Shown piece by piece: positions 6,744 through 10,000 of a DNA stretch of 10,000 nucleotides (within the stretch, counting starts at the first letter, position 1; every line of letters begins with the position of its first letter). Made by a program: the position numbers and the translations under genes. The stretch comes from Flavobacterium sp. (GTDB lineage: Bacteria > Bacteroidota > Bacteroidia > Flavobacteriales > Flavobacteriaceae). The DNA lies in the NCBI RefSeq assembly GCF_020217025.1, contig NZ_JAIWOF010000023.1, positions 1 through 10,000 of the forward strand. Reading direction: 5' to 3'. The notes under the pieces were generated by a model. It had not been told where the DNA came from, searched no databases, and was given only the letters and a program-made list of their open reading frames with translations.

Positions 6744-7435
6744 TATTCTTGAGTATTTGCTGTCTTTTTTCTAGCTTTAATGGCTTTCATTATCAATGGA
6801 AATGAAGTTACAGCAATTAAAATTAAGATAATCGTTTCGATATGTTTCTTTAAATCAATACCAAATTCTTCATTAAAGAATCCGTACAAATAATGTCCGG
6901 CAAAAACTAAAAGAAACGACCATAAAAGCGAACTTAATACGTTATAAAGCATAAATTTGCTTTTTTCCATATGAACAATTCCTGCTATAATAGGCACGAA
7001 TGTTCTAACTATTGGTAAAAAACGAGCAAATATGATGGCTTTTCCACCATGTTTTTCAAAAAACGCTTGCGACTCATATAAATATTTCTTTTTGAAAAAG
7101 AAACTATCTTGTTTGTTATATAAAAACTGACCACTAGTGGCACCAAACCAATATCCGAAAATATTTCCTAGAGTAGCCGCTGTGGCGATTAATAAAGCTA
7201 AAATGGTAACATTTGATAAATCGCTTGGAATCATAAAAAATGTTTCTACCAACTCGCGACTGTAAATTCCAGATAAAAACAAAAGACTGTCACCTGGTAA
7301 AAAGAATCCGGCGAACAATCCTGTTTCGGCAAAAACAATGAATAAAACCATGTAAATTCCGATGGGCACACCACCTATTTCCATAGTAATATAGAATTCG
7401 GGATTAAAAAGTTTGGTCCAATGAAAATCGTTCAT
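6743..7435 (-). CDS. DedA-family membrane protein (VTT/SNARE-associated domain)
   Basis: 230 residues, near the roughly 220 typical of the DedA family of inner-membrane proteins. Diagnostic segments are Glu37 in FAETGLFAGFFLPGD, the LPGDSLLFLSG motif (46-56), GNIFGYWFG (90-98), and FARFLPIVRTFVPIIAG (136-152) with both conserved arginines (138, 144). Membrane segments are at about 25-57 (including a re-entrant loop), 76-98, 131-153, 163-185 and 199-218, with a basic C-terminal tail. Members of this family have been implicated in recycling undecaprenyl phosphate to the cytoplasmic side, and in proton-gradient and envelope homeostasis. Which DedA subtype this is cannot be told by eye. The gene starts 2 nt after the symporter stop and overlaps the next gene by 1 nt. 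Co-transcription with mtgA fits a role in lipid-carrier traffic (inference). Confidence 0.94.
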   Translation of the reverse strand: MNDFHWTKLFNPEFYITMEIGGVPIGIYMVLFIVFAETGLFAGFFLPGDSLLFLSGIYSRELVETFFMIPSDLSNVTILALLIATAATLGNIFGYWFGATSGQFLYNKQDSFFFKKKYLYESQAFFEKHGGKAIIFARFLPIVRTFVPIIAGIVHMEKSKFMLYNVLSSLLWSFLLVFAGHYLYGFFNEEFGIDLKKHIETIILILIAVTSFPLIMKAIKARKKTANTQE

Positions 7436-7437
7436 AG

Positions 7438-8700
7438 TTAAGCCAATTTATTTACAGATTTAGCTACAATCATGGACACCGCTGCATCGCCGGTAACGTT
7501 AACTGTAGTTCTACACATATCTAAAGGTCGGTCGATCGCAAAAATTAAAGCTAAACCAGCTTCTGGTATTCCGGCTTGTGCTAATACAATTACCAACATT
7601 ACCATTCCGGCTCCCGGAACAGCTGCACTTCCGATAGAAGCTAAAGTTGCAGTAACAATAATTCCTAATTGAGTTGCTAAAGACAAATCCATACCAAAAG
7701 ATTGCGCAATAAAAACAGCAGCAACAGCTTGATATAAACTGGTTCCGTCCATATTAATAGTAGCTCCAATTGGCAAAACAAAACTGGCTACTTCATCATC
7801 AACTCCTAAATTATCAACCGTTCTTTCCATAGTAACTGGTAAAGTAGCTGCACTTGAACTCGTTGAAAAAGCTAATAATTGAGCAGGAGAAATTCCGTTG
7901 ATAAAGAATTTTGGACTTTTCTTGGTGAATAGTTTCACCAATAACAAGTAGAAAGACATTACTAATATTAAACCTAATATCACGGTTAGGCCATACATTC
8001 CAAGCGCTTTAAACAAATCTAAACTTGGCGATTCGGCAACAATTGCTGCTAGTAATGCAAAAACTCCAAAAGGTGAAAACAACATTATTAAATCAATCAT
8101 TTTCAAAATAATCTCATTGAAACTATCAAAAAAATCTTTAACAGGTTTCGATTTATCTTCTGGAATTAAAATCATGGCGATACCAAAAATCACTGCGAAG
8201 AAAATCACTTGTAACATATTACCGTTATCGGATGAAGCTTTTATAATATTATCAGGTACAATATCAATTAAAGATTGTAATGGTCCAACTTCACTTTGCT
8301 TGGCAGCAGCTTCAATTTTTGAATTGGCATCAGCTGTATAACTTGCAACTAATTCAGTTCTTGTTTGTTCCGAAATATAACTTCCAGGTTTGATAATATT
8401 AACAATTAATAATCCAATTGAAACAGCAATAACTGTTGTTAGCACATATAATCCAATTGTTCTTCCTCCCATTTTAGATAATTTGGAAATATCTTTTAAG
8501 TCAGAAATTCCTTTAATCAATGAAGCCAATATCAAAGGAACCGCAATTAACTTTAATAAATTAATAAAAATGGTTCCAAATGGTTTTATCCAATCGACAA
8601 TAATGTCTTTTCCCCACGTAAATTGAATCAATATAAAAGCAAATAAAACTCCGAAAACCATTCCAAGTAATATTTGCCAGTGTAGTGCTAATTTTTTCAT
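7438..8700 (-). CDS. Dicarboxylate/amino acid:cation symporter (DAACS, GltP/GltPh-like)
   Basis: 420-residue inner-membrane secondary transporter that imports acidic amino acids or C4-dicarboxylates with Na+ or H+. The frame is open to an ATG at 8805, but the start is placed at the ATG complementary to 8698-8700 (MKKLALHWQILLGMVFG), which gives the normal family N-terminus; the extra 35 codons have no family-like character. Signature motifs are the Ser-rich hairpin tip STSSSAATLP (279-288), NMDGT (316-320), and DMCRTTVNVTGD (394-405). Arg397 sits where the archaeal homologue GltPh has the arginine that pairs with the substrate side-chain carboxylate, which favours an acidic substrate over a neutral one; Asp394, Asn401 and Asp405 are also present. 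The family has eight membrane helices plus two re-entrant hairpins, consistent with the length. It is the first gene of the cluster, and I found no convincing promoter in front of it. Confidence 0.95.
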   Translation of the reverse strand: MKKLALHWQILLGMVFGVLFAFILIQFTWGKDIIVDWIKPFGTIFINLLKLIAVPLILASLIKGISDLKDISKLSKMGGRTIGLYVLTTVIAVSIGLLIVNIIKPGSYISEQTRTELVASYTADANSKIEAAAKQSEVGPLQSLIDIVPDNIIKASSDNGNMLQVIFFAVIFGIAMILIPEDKSKPVKDFFDSFNEIILKMIDLIMLFSPFGVFALLAAIVAESPSLDLFKALGMYGLTVILGLILVMSFYLLLVKLFTKKSPKFFINGISPAQLLAFSTSSSAATLPVTMERTVDNLGVDDEVASFVLPIGATINMDGTSLYQAVAAVFIAQSFGMDLSLATQLGIIVTATLASIGSAAVPGAGMVMLVIVLAQAGIPEAGLALIFAIDRPLDMCRTTVNVTGDAAVSMIVAKSVNKLA

Positions 8701-8820
8701 TATCAAGTTTGCTTTTAAGAATGTGAAAATAGGTATATTTTTTTGAACCTTAAAAAGATAATTACATATTCTTCCATTTCTTGTATTAAAAATTAAAAAT
8801 GTCAATCTTCAATATTTCAA

Positions 8821-8846
8821 ACACATAAATTTAAATTTTAACACAT
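8821..8846. repeat. AT-rich palindrome flanked by direct ACACAT repeats
   Basis: ACACAT occurs at 8821-8826 and again at 8841-8846, exactly 20 bp apart (about two helical turns). Between them lies the perfect palindrome AAATTTAAATTT (8827-8838). It sits in the 269-bp divergent intergenic region, about 125 bp from the symporter start and 90 bp from the promoter of the rightward gene. Such short AT-rich symmetry arises often by chance in this composition. Confidence 0.25.
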
Positions 8847-8912
8847 GTTTAATTATTTTAATCTATAAGTATGAATATCGTAATTTTTTACAATATTTTT
8901 TTAATTATTCGT

Positions 8913-8943
8913 ATTGCAATATTAAAAAACTTAAATATATTTG
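8913..8943 (+). promoter_or_regulatory. Bacteroidetes-type promoter of the metallopeptidase gene
   Basis: ATTG at 8913-8916 is followed after exactly 19 nt by TATATTTG at 8936-8943, a full match to the -7 consensus TAnnTTTG and a three-of-four match to the -33 TTTG. Transcription would start near 8950, leaving a leader of about 20 nt before the ATG at 8970. This is the best promoter match in the window. Confidence 0.7.
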
Positions 8944-8969
8944 CTCAACTAAAACCCAAACTATAACTT

Positions 8970-10000
8970 ATGAAACAAAAATTTCTCCTTCTTGCTTTAT
9001 TAGCAACTTCGAGTTTCCTACAGGCTCAAGACAGAGGAACGTTTTGGAAAACAGCTCAAAGTAAAAGCAAAGTGGCTTTGGAAAGTAAATTAGACCTTCC
9101 AGAAAAACAACTTTTAGACTTAGATGTTCCGGCTGCAACTAATTTATTAAGAAACGCTCCTGATCGTTTTTCTAATCAAAAATCTAGCGTAATTCTATCA
9201 TTACCAAATGTGGATGGTACAATGGAGCAATTTAGAATCTATGAAAATTCCAACATGGAACCTGAATTAGCAGCAAGATATCCAGAAATCAAATCGTATA
9301 TTGGAATTGGAATTGACAATCCAACAGCAAGTGCTTATATCAGTACTTCGCCACTTGGATTTAAGTCTATGGTATTAAATCCAGGGAAACCGGCTGTATT
9401 TGTTGAGCCTTATTCTCAAGATTTACAAACCTACACCGTTTACGTAAAAACAGACAAAAGAACTGCTTTTACTAAATTTGAATGTTCTGTTTTAGATAGA
9501 ATTACTCCTTCAGATAGCAACAATTTAAGACCAAATGCTGACGATGGAAGTTTAAGAACTTTCCGTTTAGCAATGTCAGTTACGGGTGAATATACTGCTT
9601 ATTTTGGAGGAACCAAAGCGCAAGCATTAGCCGCTATTAACAATACAATGACACGTGTTAATGGTGTTTTTGAAAAAGACTTTAATGCTAGAATGGTATT
9701 AATTTCAAATACCGATTTAGTAATTTATACTAGTGCTTCAACAGACCCCTATTCAGCATCAAGTTCAATGTCAAATTGGAATCAACAATTACAAACTACA
9801 TTAACTAACACTATCGGAAATGCTAATTACGATATTGGTCACTTATTTGGTGCAACTGGTGGTGGTGGAAATGCAGGTTGTATTGGATGTGTTTGTGTAA
9901 ATCCAACTTCTACTGTTCCACTAGGAAAAGGAAGTGGTTACACTTCACCAGCTAACGGAGTTCCTTCAGGGGATGCTTTTGATATTGATTATGTAGCTCA
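8970..10000 (+). CDS. Secreted reprolysin-like zinc metallopeptidase (3' end outside window)
   Basis: An uninterrupted frame of 343 codons runs off the right edge. Residues 1-20 (MKQKFLLLALLATSSFLQAQ) form a classical Sec signal peptide with a basic start, a Leu-rich core and a cleavage region around QAQ. Residues of about 21-180 resemble the prodomain of Bacteroidetes metallopeptidases. From about residue 190 (LRTFRLAMSVTGEYTAYFGG) the sequence matches the reprolysin-like (M12B-type) catalytic domain of secreted flavobacterial enzymes. It includes YDIGHLFG, a Gly-rich turn, and a cysteine cluster, CIGCVC. The last readable residues are DIDYVA plus the first two bases of a codon compatible with His, where the family has its HExxHxxGxxH zinc helix; that helix is therefore not seen. 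Related proteins usually end in a type IX secretion sorting domain, also outside the window. A good promoter precedes it. The family call is strong; activity cannot be judged. Confidence 0.88.
   Translation, partial: MKQKFLLLALLATSSFLQAQDRGTFWKTAQSKSKVALESKLDLPEKQLLDLDVPAATNLLRNAPDRFSNQKSSVILSLPNVDGTMEQFRIYENSNMEPELAARYPEIKSYIGIGIDNPTASAYISTSPLGFKSMVLNPGKPAVFVEPYSQDLQTYTVYVKTDKRTAFTKFECSVLDRITPSDSNNLRPNADDGSLRTFRLAMSVTGEYTAYFGGTKAQALAAINNTMTRVNGVFEKDFNARMVLISNTDLVIYTSASTDPYSASSSMSNWNQQLQTTLTNTIGNANYDIGHLFGATGGGGNAGCIGCVCVNPTSTVPLGKGSGYTSPANGVPSGDAFDIDYVA

Noticed and set aside
7472-8626. Three short plus-strand open frames opposite the symporter
   Set aside because: They are antisense images of conserved membrane helices and motifs on the minus strand, without independent support.
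8701-8805. In-frame 35-codon N-terminal extension of the symporter from an upstream ATG
   Set aside because: The ATG at 8700 gives the normal family N-terminus (MKKLALHWQ) and total length; the extension has no family-like sequence and lies in AT-rich intergenic DNA that should hold the promoter.
8701-8969. Riboswitch, small RNA or second promoter in the divergent intergenic region
   Set aside because: The rightward leader is only about 20 nt. On the leftward side several T-rich strings loosely resemble -7 boxes, but none has a matching -33 box at correct spacing; the AT-rich composition makes chance matches likely.
1-10000. Defence system, CRISPR array, insertion sequence, prophage, tRNA or rRNA
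   Set aside because: No repeat array, transposase or integrase motif, tRNA-like cloverleaf or rRNA stretch was seen; nearly all of the window is filled by recognisable chromosomal genes.

Overview
The window is AT-rich, densely packed chromosomal DNA from a member of the Bacteroidota, most likely a Flavobacterium-like member of the Flavobacteriia. Three things point there. The prolyl oligopeptidase at the left edge closely resembles, from memory, the secreted enzyme of Elizabethkingia (Flavobacterium) meningoseptica. The signal peptides end in the '...AQ' style common in this group. The best promoter candidates match the Bacteroidetes -33/-7 pattern (TTG, 19 nt, TAnnTTTG) rather than -35/-10.

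Layout. (1) Bases 1-2090, plus strand: 3' part of a secreted prolyl oligopeptidase whose signal peptide begins before the window; a strong cUUCGg hairpin terminator follows. (2) 2169-2618, plus strand: a small lipoprotein of unknown function whose stop codon overlaps that of the next gene, which runs the opposite way. (3) 2611-3057 and 3136-3939, minus strand: a four-helix membrane protein of unknown function and an AIM24/TIGR00266-family protein. Between them a 12-bp perfect inverted repeat brackets the candidate -7 element of the membrane protein gene. (4) 4054-8700, minus strand: five tightly packed genes transcribed from right to left, in the order dicarboxylate/amino-acid:cation symporter, DedA-family membrane protein, FAD-dependent oxidoreductase, monofunctional peptidoglycan glycosyltransferase (mtgA), short-chain dehydrogenase. 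Gaps are 2, -1, 1 and 10 nt, so this looks like one operon. (5) 8701-8969: divergent intergenic region with a good promoter facing right. (6) 8970 to the right edge, plus strand: 5' part of a secreted reprolysin-like metallopeptidase, cut just before the expected zinc-binding helix.

How the genes may work together. The operon pairs MtgA, which polymerises lipid II and releases undecaprenyl pyrophosphate, with a DedA-family protein, a family with members implicated in returning undecaprenyl phosphate across the membrane. That makes envelope biogenesis the most coherent theme, but the oxidoreductase, symporter and dehydrogenase have no assigned substrates here. The two edge genes are exported peptidases, which fits the protein-degrading lifestyle of these bacteria.

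I see no defence system, CRISPR array, mobile element, tRNA or rRNA. Most of the window is ordinary core genome. The points most worth following are the DedA/oxidoreductase/MtgA association, the inverted repeat at 3067-3104, and the uncharacterised small genes.
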